DNA of 64,000 nucleotides from Kitasatospora sp. MMS16-BH015 (lineage in GTDB: Bacteria; Actinomycetota; Actinomycetes; Streptomycetales; Streptomycetaceae): contig NZ_CP025394.1 of assembly GCF_002943525.1 (NCBI RefSeq), forward strand, positions 1,302,001 to 1,366,000, in the 5' to 3' direction. Below, one piece after another: positions 56,927 to 64,000 of this stretch. The position numbers and the translations under genes are program-made. The notes under the pieces were generated by a model, which had not been told where the DNA came from, ran no database searches, and saw only the letters and a program-made list of their open reading frames with translations. Each line of letters starts with the position of its first letter. Position 1 is the first letter of the stretch.

Positions 56927-57787
56927 TCACGTCCGGCAGCCGCCCGGGGAGCGCTGGGCGCGCGCCGAGGCGTAGAGGCAGACGGCGGCGGCGGTGGCCA
57001 GGTTGAGGCTCTCGGCGTGGCCGTGGATCGGCACCTTCACCACCTCGTCGGCCAGCGCCCTGGTCTCCTCCGGCAGGCCCCAGGCCTCGTTGCCGAAGAC
57101 CCAGGCGCCGGGCGCGCCGAGGGTGCCCTCGTCCAGCTCCTGGTCCAGGTCGCGCTGCCCCGCACCGTCGGCGGCCAGCACCCGCACCCCGGCCGCGCGC
57201 AGCCGCCCGACCGCCTCCTCCACCGGCACCCCCACCGCGAACGGCAGGTGGAACAGGCTGCCCACCGAGGCCCGGACGGCCTTGGGGTTGTACGGGTCCA
57301 CCGAGGCGTCGGTGAGGATCACGGCGTCGGCCCCGGCGGCGTCGGCGGTGCGCAGCACGGTGCCCGCGTTCCCGGGGTCGCGGACGTGGGCGAGGATCGC
57401 CACCAGCTTCGGGCGGGCCGCGAGGACGTCCTCGAACGGCGTGTCCAGGAAGCGGCAGAGCGCCACGATGCCCTGCGGGGTCACCGTGTCGCAGATCTCG
57501 GCGATCACCTCGTCGGTGGCGGTGAGCACCGGCAGCCCGGCCGTCAGCGCGGCCTCGACGATGTCGGCGTGCCGCTCGGCCGCCTCGGGGGTGAGGTAGA
57601 CCTCGACCACCACGTGCTCGCTCGACCCGGCCGGCCGCCCGTACGCGACCGCCTCGCGGACGGCCTGCGGGCCCTCCGCCAGGAAGCGCCGCTCCTTGCT
57701 CCGCTGGTTGCGCCGGGCCAGCTTGCGGGCGGCGATGACGCGGGGCGAGCGCAGGGAGGTGAGCAGGGGGGTGTCGGTGCTCTGCAT
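56927..57787 (-). CDS. TrmH/SpoU family RNA 2'-O-methyltransferase
   Basis: A 286-residue SPOUT enzyme that methylates ribose in rRNA or tRNA. The N-terminal segment (RNQRSKERRFLAEGPQAVRE) is the substrate-binding domain; the knot contains VAILAHVRDPGNAGTVLRTA, GAWVFGNEAWGL and KVPIHGHAESLNLATAAAVC, the three SpoU motifs. ATG 57787 was chosen; the open frame to 57847 crosses the rplT terminator. It is located between rplT and the kinase, an arrangement I recall from other Streptomyces, so a 23S rRNA target is likely. Confidence 0.92.
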   Translation of the reverse strand: MQSTDTPLLTSLRSPRVIAARKLARRNQRSKERRFLAEGPQAVREAVAYGRPAGSSEHVVVEVYLTPEAAERHADIVEAALTAGLPVLTATDEVIAEICDTVTPQGIVALCRFLDTPFEDVLAARPKLVAILAHVRDPGNAGTVLRTADAAGADAVILTDASVDPYNPKAVRASVGSLFHLPFAVGVPVEEAVGRLRAAGVRVLAADGAGQRDLDQELDEGTLGAPGAWVFGNEAWGLPEETRALADEVVKVPIHGHAESLNLATAAAVCLYASARAQRSPGGCRT

Positions 57788-57846
57788 GCTCTCGATCTCT
57801 GTGGACGGGCCAGGCGATCTGGGTGGACGGGCCGGGCGGAAATGCA

Positions 57847-57881
57847 CTCGGCCCCGCAGACGGAGCGCCTGCGGGGCCGAG
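57847..57881 (-). terminator. Terminator after rplT
   Basis: CTCGGCCCCGCAG (57847-57859) and CTGCGGGGCCGAG (57869-57881) form a perfect 13-bp stem with a 9-base loop, 70 bases past the rplT stop on the minus strand. It ends the infC operon before the trmH-type gene. Confidence 0.85.
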
Positions 57882-57950
57882 GAAAGCTTGGTGCCTCAGC
57901 GGGCACCGAATCCGTGCCGTCCGCCCGTCACCGGGCGGTCAGGGGCGGAT

Positions 57951-58343
57951 TCAGGCGGCGACGGCGGCCTTGGGGGCGTTGACGTCGGCCGGGAGCGCCT
58001 TCTGGGCGACCTCGACGAGCGAGGCGAAGGTGGCCGGGTCGTTCACGGCGAGGTCGGCCAGCATCTTGCGGTCGATCTCGACGTTCGCGATCTTCAGACC
58101 CTGCACGAAGCGGTTGTAGGTGATGCCGTTGGCACGGGCCGCAGCGTTGATGCGCTGGATCCAGAGCTGGCGGAAGTCACCCTTGCGCTTCTTGCGGTCG
58201 TTGTAGTTGTAAACGAGCGAGTGGGTGACCTGCTCCTTGGCCTTGCGGTACAGGCGCGAGCGCTGGCCACGGTAACCGCTGGCGCGCTCGAGGATGACCC
58301 GGCGCTTCTTGTGGGCGTTGACTGCCCGCTTGACGCGTGCCAC
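57951..58343 (-). CDS. rplT: Ribosomal protein L20
   Basis: A 130-residue large-subunit protein that organises 23S rRNA. The sequence [20 protein letters not shown] begins the long basic helix; [20 protein letters not shown] and [20 protein letters not shown] are the globular part. In other bacteria L20 can repress its own operon by binding the leader. Third gene of infC-rpmI-rplT, 109 bases after rpmI. Confidence 0.97.
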   Translation of the reverse strand: MARVKRAVNAHKKRRVILERASGYRGQRSRLYRKAKEQVTHSLVYNYNDRKKRKGDFRQLWIQRINAAARANGITYNRFVQGLKIANVEIDRKMLADLAVNDPATFASLVEVAQKALPADVNAPKAAVAA

Positions 58344-58452
58344 TTCATTACTCCTTGGGTTGGACCACGGACTACTTCACGTGGTCCGTCAATCGAATGG
58401 GTCGGGAAGGATCAGCTGCCCCGCGAGCACCTTGCGGGCCGCGGGAGGGCGA

Positions 58453-58647
58453 TCACAGCCCGAGAAGCTTCTTGATCTTCTTGGCGTCGCCGGGGGCCAT
58501 CTCGGCGTTGCCGGCCAGCTTGCGGGTCAGCGTGGAGGGCTTGTGCTCAAGGTAGTGGCGACGGCCGGCGCGCTCACGCAGCACCTTGCCCGAGCCCGTG
58601 ATCTTGAAGCGCTTGCTCGAGCCGCTGTGGGTCTTCTGCTTCGGCAT
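58453..58647 (-). CDS. rpmI: Ribosomal protein L35
   Basis: A 64-residue basic protein, [20 protein letters not shown] to KKIKKLLGL, the full family length. ATG 58647 has GGAG 10 bases upstream. Second gene of the operon, 140 bases after infC. Confidence 0.97.
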   Translation of the reverse strand: MPKQKTHSGSSKRFKITGSGKVLRERAGRRHYLEHKPSTLTRKLAGNAEMAPGDAKKIKKLLGL

Positions 58648-58787
58648 ATCGCCGTTTCTCCTCGTCGGTCCGTCCCCGCCCCTGCATCGCTGCGGGGGCG
58701 GGAACTGGATGGATCCTCGGTGCCCGGGCGGGACGCCCCGGTACCGTCGTGGCCGATCCACCCGGACTGCGCGGAACCCCGGAGGGC

Positions 58788-59549
58788 TCAGGCGTCCTGA
58801 GTGGCCTCGGCCGGCTTCTCGACCTCGGCGGCGTCCTCGGCAGCCTCGGTGACCTCGGCGGTCTCCTCGGCGTCCTCGACGTCGTCGATCTCGTCGGCCT
58901 CCGCCTCGGCGGCGGCGTTCTCGGCCTCGAGCGCCGCGTCGTCAGCCGCAGCCTGGTCGTCGGCGCCGCTGTTGCGGCCCTGACGCTCGGCCTTGCGGGC
59001 GTCCGCGATCGCACGGGCCTCGGCCATCGCCTCGGTCTTCTTCTTGTGCGGGCCAAGCACCATGATCATGTTACGGCCGTCCTGCTTGGCCGAGGACTCC
59101 ACGAAGCCCAGGTCCTGGACGTCGTTGGCGAGCCGCTGGAGCAGTCGGAAGCCCAGCTCGGGGCGGGACTGCTCACGACCACGGAACATGATCGTGATCT
59201 TGACCTTGTCACCCTGCTTGAGGAACCGGACGACGTGACCCTTCTTGGTGTCATAGTCGTGCGGGTCGATCTTCGGCCGGAGCTTCATCTCCTTGATGAC
59301 CGTGTGCGCCTGGTTCTTGCGCGCCTCACGGGCCTTCATGGCCGACTCGTACTTGAACTTGCCGTAGTCCATGAGCTTGCACACCGGCGGCCGGGCGGTC
59401 GCCGCGACCTCGACCAGGTCGAGGTCGTACTCCTGCGCGAGCTCCAGCGCCTTGGCAAGCGGCACGATGCCGACCTGCTCGCCGCTGGGACCGACGAGTC
59501 GCACCTCGGGGACGCGAATCCGGTCGTTGATGCGGGGCTCGGTGCTGAT
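58788..59549 (-). CDS. infC: Translation initiation factor IF-3, ATC start
   Basis: A 253-residue IF-3 that keeps the 30S subunit free and proofreads start codons. The sequence from the ATC codon is [20 protein letters not shown] (initiator read as Met), with AAGGAGG four bases upstream. The N-domain ends around [20 protein letters not shown] and the C-domain holds [21 protein letters not shown] 50-residue acidic tail rich in Ala, Glu and Asp follows, as in other actinobacteria. Non-AUG starts at infC are known to make it autoregulated, because IF-3 rejects them. GTG 59504 is in frame but would remove part of the conserved N-terminus. Confidence 0.96.
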   Translation of the reverse strand: MSTEPRINDRIRVPEVRLVGPSGEQVGIVPLAKALELAQEYDLDLVEVAATARPPVCKLMDYGKFKYESAMKAREARKNQAHTVIKEMKLRPKIDPHDYDTKKGHVVRFLKQGDKVKITIMFRGREQSRPELGFRLLQRLANDVQDLGFVESSAKQDGRNMIMVLGPHKKKTEAMAEARAIADARKAERQGRNSGADDQAAADDAALEAENAAAEAEADEIDDVEDAEETAEVTEAAEDAAEVEKPAEATQDA

Positions 59550-59576
59550 GGGGCCTCCTTGGTTGCACCTTCTGCG

Positions 59577-59599
59577 CCGCGGCCGTCCGACGGCCGCGG
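59577..59599 (-). promoter_or_regulatory. GC-rich hairpin just before infC
   Basis: CCGCGGCCGTC at 59577-59587 and GACGGCCGCGG at 59589-59599 form an inverted repeat of up to 11 bp. It lies 28-50 bases before the ATC codon, leaves the ribosome site free and has no T-tract, so it is more likely a control or stability element than a terminator. Confidence 0.5.
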
Positions 59600-59627
59600 G
59601 TAGTGGACTCGACCACTGGGCGGGGCT

Positions 59628-59882
59628 TCATTCGTGCTGCGCTGCCTTGCGGCTGCATGCACCGCGACACGAAAAAAGCCCCGCTCGGTACAGGCGGGGC
59701 TCCACACAACCGGAGGCTGCGCCCCTTGTCTCTGGGACGCTGCTGGCGACTCCCTGCGCCCTTGCGGGCCGGTGTCGCGGACCGGAGACCCGTCGACCGC
59801 GAGGTCGATCAGGTGGGAGACTTTCGTGGTTGCCCTCTCGGGCCTCCTGAGTGGAGCCTCCACTTGCTGGCCTGGTGCCCAT
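59628..59882 (-). CDS. Leader ORF in the infC 5' region
   Basis: An 84-codon ORF on the minus strand from ATG 59882, with AGGAG five bases upstream, ending 79 bases before infC. The product begins MGTRPASGGSTQEAREGNHE and is rich in Arg, Gly and Pro with no family match. It starts about 18 bases after the predicted transcript start and its codons run straight through the terminator hairpin at 59672-59701. A ribosome translating it would cover that hairpin. I propose a regulatory leader, not a functional protein. Confidence 0.5.
   Translation of the reverse strand: MGTRPASGGSTQEAREGNHESLPPDRPRGRRVSGPRHRPARAQGVASSVPETRGAASGCVEPRLYRAGLFSCRGACSRKAAQHE
59672..59701 (-). terminator. Intrinsic terminator (attenuator) in the infC leader
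   Basis: On the minus strand AGCCCCGC (59701-59694) and GCGGGGCT (59684-59677) form an 8-bp perfect stem with a 9-base loop, followed immediately by a run of six T (59677-59672). It has the best T-tract of any terminator in the window, and lies inside the transcribed leader 123 bases before infC. Confidence 0.85.
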
Positions 59883-59908
59883 GAGAGCTCCTGGCCGGTC
59901 AGTCTCGA

Positions 59909-59937
59909 AGCTTACGCTACTGATGCCGGTATTGAAA
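59909..59937 (-). promoter_or_regulatory. Predicted infC promoter
   Basis: On the minus strand a -35 TTTCAA (59937-59932) and a -10 TAAGCT (59914-59909) are 17 bases apart. A start near 59900 would give a leader of about 350 nt. The region is shared with the divergent DUF1844 gene. Confidence 0.5.
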
Positions 59938-59994
59938 ATGCGGGCTTGTACGCTGGGTGGCGTACTTCTGCCAGCCCCGACGGAGTGAGCCACC

Positions 59995-60372
59995 TTGAGC
60001 GCCCAGCCCACCGACCCGACCGACCTCGCCGAGGACCAGATCGGCTTCGACGACCTCACCCGTGACATCGCGGAGGTCCCGGCCGTCGAGGTGATCACCA
60101 CCGTCGCGGTGCACCTGATGAGCGCGGCGGCCGTCAAGTGCGGCCTCGCCGAGGGCGGCGAGGCCGACAAGGACCTCGACGAGGCCCGCAAGCTGATCAC
60201 CGCCCTGGCCGGGCTGGTCACCGCCGGCGCCCCTGAGATCAGCAACTTCCACGCCGCCCCGCTGCGGGACGGCCTGAAGTCCCTCCAGCTCGCCTTCCGC
60301 GAGGCTTCGCTGGTGCCGGACGCTCCGGGCGCCGGGCCCGGCGAGAAGTTCACGGGCCCCGTGTACAGCTAG
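59995..60372 (+). CDS. DUF1844 domain protein
   Basis: A 125-residue protein from TTG 59995 with GGAG 9 bases upstream. Conserved parts: ITTVAVHLMSAAAVKCGLAE and LDEARKLITALAGLVTAGAP, a small helical domain that pairs with infC in many actinobacteria. No function is known. The neighbourhood suggests a ribosome or translation role. Ends at a long hairpin. Confidence 0.85.
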   Translation: MSAQPTDPTDLAEDQIGFDDLTRDIAEVPAVEVITTVAVHLMSAAAVKCGLAEGGEADKDLDEARKLITALAGLVTAGAPEISNFHAAPLRDGLKSLQLAFREASLVPDAPGAGPGEKFTGPVYS

Positions 60373-60383
60373 TTGCACCATTC

Positions 60384-60462
60384 AGGGGCGCGGGGAACTG
60401 CGCGGATGCGGAAGGTGGCCGACCTGTTGCCTTCCGGATCCGCGCGGTTCCCCGCGCCCCTT
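60384..60462. terminator. Long hairpin terminator of the dispersed GGGGCGCGGGGAA type
   Basis: AGGGGCGCGGGGAACTGCGC (60384-60403) continues GGATGCGGAAGG to 60415, and the arm CTTCCGGATCCGCGCGGTTC then CCCGCGCCCCTT reaches 60462. The stem is about 30 bp with a few mismatches and a 14-base loop, followed by TTTCTTTT. It separates two convergent genes and can work in both directions. Confidence 0.88.
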
Positions 60463-60488
60463 TCTTTTGGCGCGCGCCCCAGTGAGGT

Positions 60489-61202
60489 TCACGCCCCCAG
60501 CAGGGCCAGGTCGAGGCCCCGCGTCAGGCGGACCCGCAGGATCGGGTCGGCGGCGAGGGCAGCGGCCAGGCGGCCGGCCAGGGCGCGGATCTCCTCCTCC
60601 GGGAGGTCCTCGGCCAGGGCCAGGGCCAGCACGGCGTCGGTCTCGGTGCCGGGGCGCAGCTCGGCGCGGCGGACGGCCGGCTCGACGGCCAGCACCGCGC
60701 GGACGGCGGCCTCCACCTCCGGGTCCTTCAGCGGCGGGAGGTAGGGGCGGTTCTCCGCCACGGCCCGCATCGGGGCGCCGGTCAGCTCGTAGGTGACCGG
60801 GCCGGCCGGGTCGATCAGGAGCGAGCCGGCCCGCTCGGAGTAGGCCGTCACGGCGGCCTGCGGGGCGGCCACCGGGGCCGGGCGGGCGTCGGCCCGCCAG
60901 CGGGCCAGGGTCTCCAGCGAGGTGAAGGCCGGCAGCGCGCGGCGCCCGTCCGGGGCCTCGATCACCGGTACGGCCATGTCGCTGGTCTTCTCGTGCTTGT
61001 GCCCGTTGGCGTCCACCTCGACCTCGCCGAGCAGGGCCACGATCGGGACCATCAGCCGGCTGGGCGTCAATGCGGTGAGCAGCGCCCGCTCGGTCTCGGC
61101 CGTACGGTCCGCCGCCCAGGCGGCGAGGGCGGCGGTGAGCCGGGGGTCGGCGGTGCCGTCGTCCTCGGCGAATCCGGGGTTCGGGATGTTCTTGCGGTCC
61201 AC
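60489..61202 (-). CDS. SseB family protein
   Basis: A 237-residue protein of the SseB family, read from GTG 61202 (MDRKNIPNPGFAEDDGTADP). The N-terminal half has LMVPIVALLGEVEVDANGHK, DMAVPVIEAPDGRRALPAFT and SLETLARWRADARPAPVA, typical of SseB N-domains; the second half (VEAAVRAVLAVEPAVRRAEL onward) is the SseB C-domain. No enzymatic activity is known for the family. It is divergent from the aldolase-like gene. Confidence 0.85.
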   Translation of the reverse strand: MDRKNIPNPGFAEDDGTADPRLTAALAAWAADRTAETERALLTALTPSRLMVPIVALLGEVEVDANGHKHEKTSDMAVPVIEAPDGRRALPAFTSLETLARWRADARPAPVAAPQAAVTAYSERAGSLLIDPAGPVTYELTGAPMRAVAENRPYLPPLKDPEVEAAVRAVLAVEPAVRRAELRPGTETDAVLALALAEDLPEEEIRALAGRLAAALAADPILRVRLTRGLDLALLGA

Positions 61203-61297
61203 CCGGTGAGCCTATGCCACCTAGGCCTCTCATCCGGCGGTGCCCGTTCGTGCCGAGCCCTACCCATCAGTACGGGTGGTGTGACAGTCTGCGGGCC

Positions 61298-62497
61298 ATG
61301 GCGATGCCGACTGCCTCCGACCGGGCCCGCTACGACCGGGCCACCGCGCACCTCGACGCCCCCCTGGCGATCGTCGACCTGGCGGCCTTCGACGCCAACG
61401 CCGCCGATCTGGTCCGCCGGGCGGCGGGCAAGCCCGTCCGGGTGGCCAGCAAGTCCGTCCGCTGCCGGGCCCTGCTGGAGCGGGTGCTGGCGATGGACGG
61501 CTTCGCCGGCGTCATGAGCTTCACCCTGGCCGAGTCGCTCTGGCTGGCCAGCGAGGGCTTCGAGGACGTGCTGCTCGCCTACCCCTCGGCGGACCGCACC
61601 GCCTTCGCCGAGCTGACGGCGGATCCGAAGCTGGCCGCCGCCGTCACCGTGCTGGTGGACGACCCCCGGCAGCTGGACCTGATCGACGCCGCGCGCGGCG
61701 GCAGTGAGGAGGTCCGGGTCTGCCTGGAGCTCGACACCGCGCTGCACCTGCTCGGCGGCCGGGTCCGGATCGGCGCGCGGCGCTCGCCGCTGCGCACCCC
61801 GGAGGACCTGGCCGACCTGGCCGAGCTCATCCAGCGCCGGCCGGGCTTCCGGGTGGTCGGGCTGATGGCGTACGAGGGCCATGTCGCCGGGGTCGGTGAC
61901 CGGTTGGCCGGGCGGCCGGTGCGGTCGCGGATGATCCAGCTGATGCAGGCCAAGGCGCGGGCCGAGCTGGCCGACCGGCGCTCGGCGGTGGTCCGCCGCG
62001 TCCGGCAGGTGGCCGACCTGGAGTTCGTCAACGGCGGCGGCACCGGCAGCGTGGAGAGCACCGTCGCCGAGGCGGCCGTCACCGAGGTGGCGGCCGGCTC
62101 CGGCCTGTACGTGCCCCGGCTCTTCGACAACTACCGCTCGTTCCAGGGCCGCCCCGCCGCCCTCTTCGCTCAGCCGGTGGTCCGGCGCCCCGGCCTCGGC
62201 GTGGTCACCGTGCTCGGCGGCGGCTACCCCGCCTCCGGCGCGGCGGGCCCGGACCGCTCGCCAGTGCCGTACCTGCCCGAGGGCCTGCGGTACGACCCGC
62301 AGGAGGGCGCGGGCGAGGTGCAGACCCCGCTGCTCGGCTCCGCCGCCGACGACCTGCTGATCGGCGACCGGGTCTGGTTCCGCCACGCCAAGGCCGGCGA
62401 GCTCTGCGAGCGCTTCGCCGAGCTCCACCTGATCGAGGGCGACCGGGTGACGGCCACCGTCCCGACCTACCGCGGCGAGGGCCGCACGTTCCTCTGA
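61298..62497 (+). CDS. PLP-dependent alanine racemase-fold enzyme (amino acid deaminase/aldolase family)
   Basis: A 399-residue PLP enzyme. The alanine-racemase-like barrel contains VRVASKSVRCRALLERVLAM, whose first Lys should carry PLP, GLMAYEGHVAGVGD and FVNGGGTGSVESTV for phosphate binding; the C-terminal domain follows from about 270. By eye it is closest to D-threonine aldolase and D-serine deaminase-like proteins of actinobacteria. ATG 61298 was chosen; the frame reaches back to 61214. The physiological substrate is unknown. Confidence 0.82.
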   Translation: MAMPTASDRARYDRATAHLDAPLAIVDLAAFDANAADLVRRAAGKPVRVASKSVRCRALLERVLAMDGFAGVMSFTLAESLWLASEGFEDVLLAYPSADRTAFAELTADPKLAAAVTVLVDDPRQLDLIDAARGGSEEVRVCLELDTALHLLGGRVRIGARRSPLRTPEDLADLAELIQRRPGFRVVGLMAYEGHVAGVGDRLAGRPVRSRMIQLMQAKARAELADRRSAVVRRVRQVADLEFVNGGGTGSVESTVAEAAVTEVAAGSGLYVPRLFDNYRSFQGRPAALFAQPVVRRPGLGVVTVLGGGYPASGAAGPDRSPVPYLPEGLRYDPQEGAGEVQTPLLGSAADDLLIGDRVWFRHAKAGELCERFAELHLIEGDRVTATVPTYRGEGRTFL

Positions 62498-62564
62498 CGG
62501 ACCGGCAGGCGCTGCCCTAGGCTGGCGTCCTGCCGCATTCGCACGTGTCGGACTGGGGGACGGT

Positions 62565-62939
62565 ATGGAAGCCGAACTGGTGGCGCTGGCCACCTCGGGC
62601 GCGACCACGATGGTGAACCTGATGGCCACCAACCTGTGGACCACGGCCCAGGGGCGGTTCGCCGCGCTCTTCGGCCACCGGGCCGAGGCCGTGGCGGAGG
62701 AGCTGGAGGAGGTCCGCGAGGCCGGCGGCGAGGCGGAGGATCTGATCGCCGAGTGGCGGCCCCGGCTCCAGCGCCTGCTGGCGGCCGACCCGGCGGCGGC
62801 CGCCGCGCTGCGGGCACTGGTCGAGGAGTACGCCCCGCCCGCCGAGGCGCACGGCGGCGGCGTGCAGAACACCATCTCCGGCGGAGAGTTCCACCAGGCC
62901 GTCATCCAGACCGGCCACATCGGCAGCGTCAAGCTCTGA
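62565..62939 (+). CDS. Small protein with an amyloid-signalling-like C-terminal motif
   Basis: A 124-residue cytoplasmic protein. The first half (MEAELVALATSGATTMVNLM, then TTAQGRFAALFGHRAEAVAE) resembles the helical N-terminal domain of small proteins found beside or within STAND-type NTPases in Streptomyces; the middle is helical (EELEEVREAGGEAEDLIAEW). The last 25 residues (GGGVQNTISGGEFHQAVIQT, then GHIGSVKL) have the N-x-I-S-G and I-Q-x-G-x-I pattern of bacterial amyloid signalling sequences related to RHIM. No STAND partner is visible in this window. Function is inference. Confidence 0.6.
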   Translation: MEAELVALATSGATTMVNLMATNLWTTAQGRFAALFGHRAEAVAEELEEVREAGGEAEDLIAEWRPRLQRLLAADPAAAAALRALVEEYAPPAEAHGGGVQNTISGGEFHQAVIQTGHIGSVKL

Positions 62940-62995
62940 ACGCGGCGGTGGCCGCCCACCGAAGTGGGCAGCCACCGACTGTGACTGACTGACCG

Positions 62996-63973
62996 TCAGG
63001 TCTTGGTGGTGCCGTCGGCGCCGCCGAGCGGGCCGCCCGAGTAGTCGGTGATGCTGGTGACGATGGCGTCCATCTGGTCCACCGAGGGGGCCTTGTCGGC
63101 GATGTCGAAGCCGAGGTGGATGGAGACCAGCGCCGTGTTGTTGGCGTTGGGGAAGACCACCGTCTGCACGTAGCCGTCGTTGCCCTGGGGGGCGTCGACC
63201 TTCCAGCGGATCAGGTAGCCGTCGCGGCCGTCGACCTTCACGGCCTGGTTCTTGAGCTCCTGGTGGCCCTTGATGTCGCCGTAGGAGTCCTTGGCGGCGG
63301 CGGCGATGTCCGTCTGGGCGGCCGCCTTGGCGTCGGTGCCCTTGAGGCTCTGGGTGGTCACGCCGCCGAGCGAGCAGGTGCCGGAGCCGCCACCCGGGCA
63401 CTTGTAGCTGCCGACGCTGAGCGCGGCGAAGCCGGTGGCGGTGGTGCCGCCCGTCCAACCGGTCGGGACGGGGATGGAGATCCCGTTGATCGCGTCGATC
63501 GCCGGGCCGTCCGAGGAGCCGCCGCCCCGGCCGAGGCTGCCGCCCCCACCGGAGCCGTTCCCCGAACCGTTCCCGCCCCCGAGGCCACCGCCCCCGCCAT
63601 TGCCGCCGCCGTTGCCCAGGCCGCCACCGGAGCCGTTACCGCCGCCGAAGCCGAACCCGTTGCCCCCGCCGTTGCCGTTGCCGTTGCCGGAGCCGCCGCC
63701 ATTGCCCGAGCCGCCGTTGCCGAAGCCCGGGAAGCTGTCGCCCCCGTTGCCGTGGCCACCGCCGTTCCCGTTCCCGTTGCCGTAACCGCCGCCGCCGCCG
63801 CCGAAGTGGGAGCCGGACTTGCCGGCCGCCCGGGGTGCCGCCTTGGTGTCGGAGCGGCCGTCCATGGCGAGGAAGGTGATGCCGGAGCCGACCACCAGGC
63901 CGGCCAGGGCCGCGACGGTGGCGGCGAGGGCGACCGGGCGGGAGAGCTTGCTCCGCTTGCGGGCCGGCTGCAT
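62996..63973 (-). CDS. Membrane-anchored Gly/Asn-rich protein (possibly partial)
   Basis: A 325-residue protein: short basic cytoplasmic start (MQPARKRSKLSRPVALAATV), one membrane helix (AALAGLVVGSGITFLA), a linker of about 110 residues made of Gly, Asn and Ser repeats, and a C-terminal domain (AIDAINGISIPVPTGWTGGT; two Cys in YKCPGGGSGTCSLGGVTTQS). It resembles extracytoplasmic Streptomyces proteins of unknown function. The frame is open to the right edge, so the true start could lie outside the window; ATG 63973 has a plausible GAGG upstream. Confidence 0.65.
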   Translation of the reverse strand: MQPARKRSKLSRPVALAATVAALAGLVVGSGITFLAMDGRSDTKAAPRAAGKSGSHFGGGGGGYGNGNGNGGGHGNGGDSFPGFGNGGSGNGGGSGNGNGNGGGNGFGFGGGNGSGGGLGNGGGNGGGGGLGGGNGSGNGSGGGGSLGRGGGSSDGPAIDAINGISIPVPTGWTGGTTATGFAALSVGSYKCPGGGSGTCSLGGVTTQSLKGTDAKAAAQTDIAAAAKDSYGDIKGHQELKNQAVKVDGRDGYLIRWKVDAPQGNDGYVQTVVFPNANNTALVSIHLGFDIADKAPSVDQMDAIVTSITDYSGGPLGGADGTTKT

Positions 63974-64000
63974 CGCGAGGACCTCGGGCAGCTCGGGGTA

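Noticed and set aside
59917..60381. A 154-codon minus-strand open frame over the DUF1844 gene
   Set aside because: It is antisense to a recognised family, has Gln/Gly/Val bias typical of a shadow and no ribosome site.

Overview
The window is uniformly high-GC with strong third-position GC bias, GTG and TTG starts, dense overlapping genes and actinomycete-type families (mycothiol-dependent enzyme fold, GH46 chitosanase, DUF1844, DUF5701, SseB). Gene order (metNI, argH, argRDBJC, pheTS, infC-rpmI-rplT) matches, from memory, the conserved core of Streptomyces and Kitasatospora chromosomes. I read it as chromosome of a Streptomycetaceae member; the genus cannot be fixed from the sequence alone.

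Left part (1-12.4 kb, nearly all minus strand): the methionine importer metN-metI (metI runs off the left edge), a GNAT acetyltransferase, a stand-alone sigma region-4 protein, then arginine biosynthesis in two units: argG-argH, and argC-argJ-argB-argD-argR. A major facilitator exporter lies between them. Both units are preceded by sequences resembling ARG boxes, so the ArgR encoded here probably controls both.

Decay zone (12.4-18.6 kb): a broken MFS gene with an internal 21-bp duplication, an intact maleylpyruvate-isomerase-like protein, a truncated ISL3 transposase joined in frame to the back half of a membrane protein, a diverged 107-bp tandem duplication, and an AraC-type regulator that has lost its last DNA-binding helices. 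Deletions and insertions have clearly accumulated here.

Accessory region (18.6-51.7 kb): a Baeyer-Villiger-type monooxygenase with an acyl-CoA ligase; a secreted papain-like protease; a MarR/SnoaL/ketosynthase group; a two-component system; an rRNA methyltransferase; an RHH/PIN toxin-antitoxin pair; a lysine or arginine exporter with its LysR regulator and an amino-acid permease; a cluster of drug-modifying-type enzymes (AAC-like GNAT, chloramphenicol phosphotransferase-like kinase, arylamine N-acetyltransferase); a Tat lipoprotein of the NodB fold lacking the usual Asp pair; a 3-hydroxyacyl-CoA dehydrogenase; a secreted phospholipase D; a DHA2 exporter and TetR repressor sharing a perfect operator palindrome; and a secreted chitosanase with a 19-bp palindromic operator.

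Right part (51.9-64 kb): phenylalanyl-tRNA synthetase (pheS-pheT), a sensor kinase whose last codons are displaced by a one-base frameshift so that it reads open into pheS, a SpoU methyltransferase, and the translation operon infC-rpmI-rplT. infC starts with ATC and has a leader of about 350 nt containing a well-initiated 84-codon ORF that runs through an intrinsic terminator, which looks like an attenuator. Beyond it lie DUF1844, an SseB protein, a PLP-fold aldolase/racemase-like enzyme, a small protein with an amyloid-signalling-like tail, and a membrane-anchored Gly/Asn-rich protein at the right edge.
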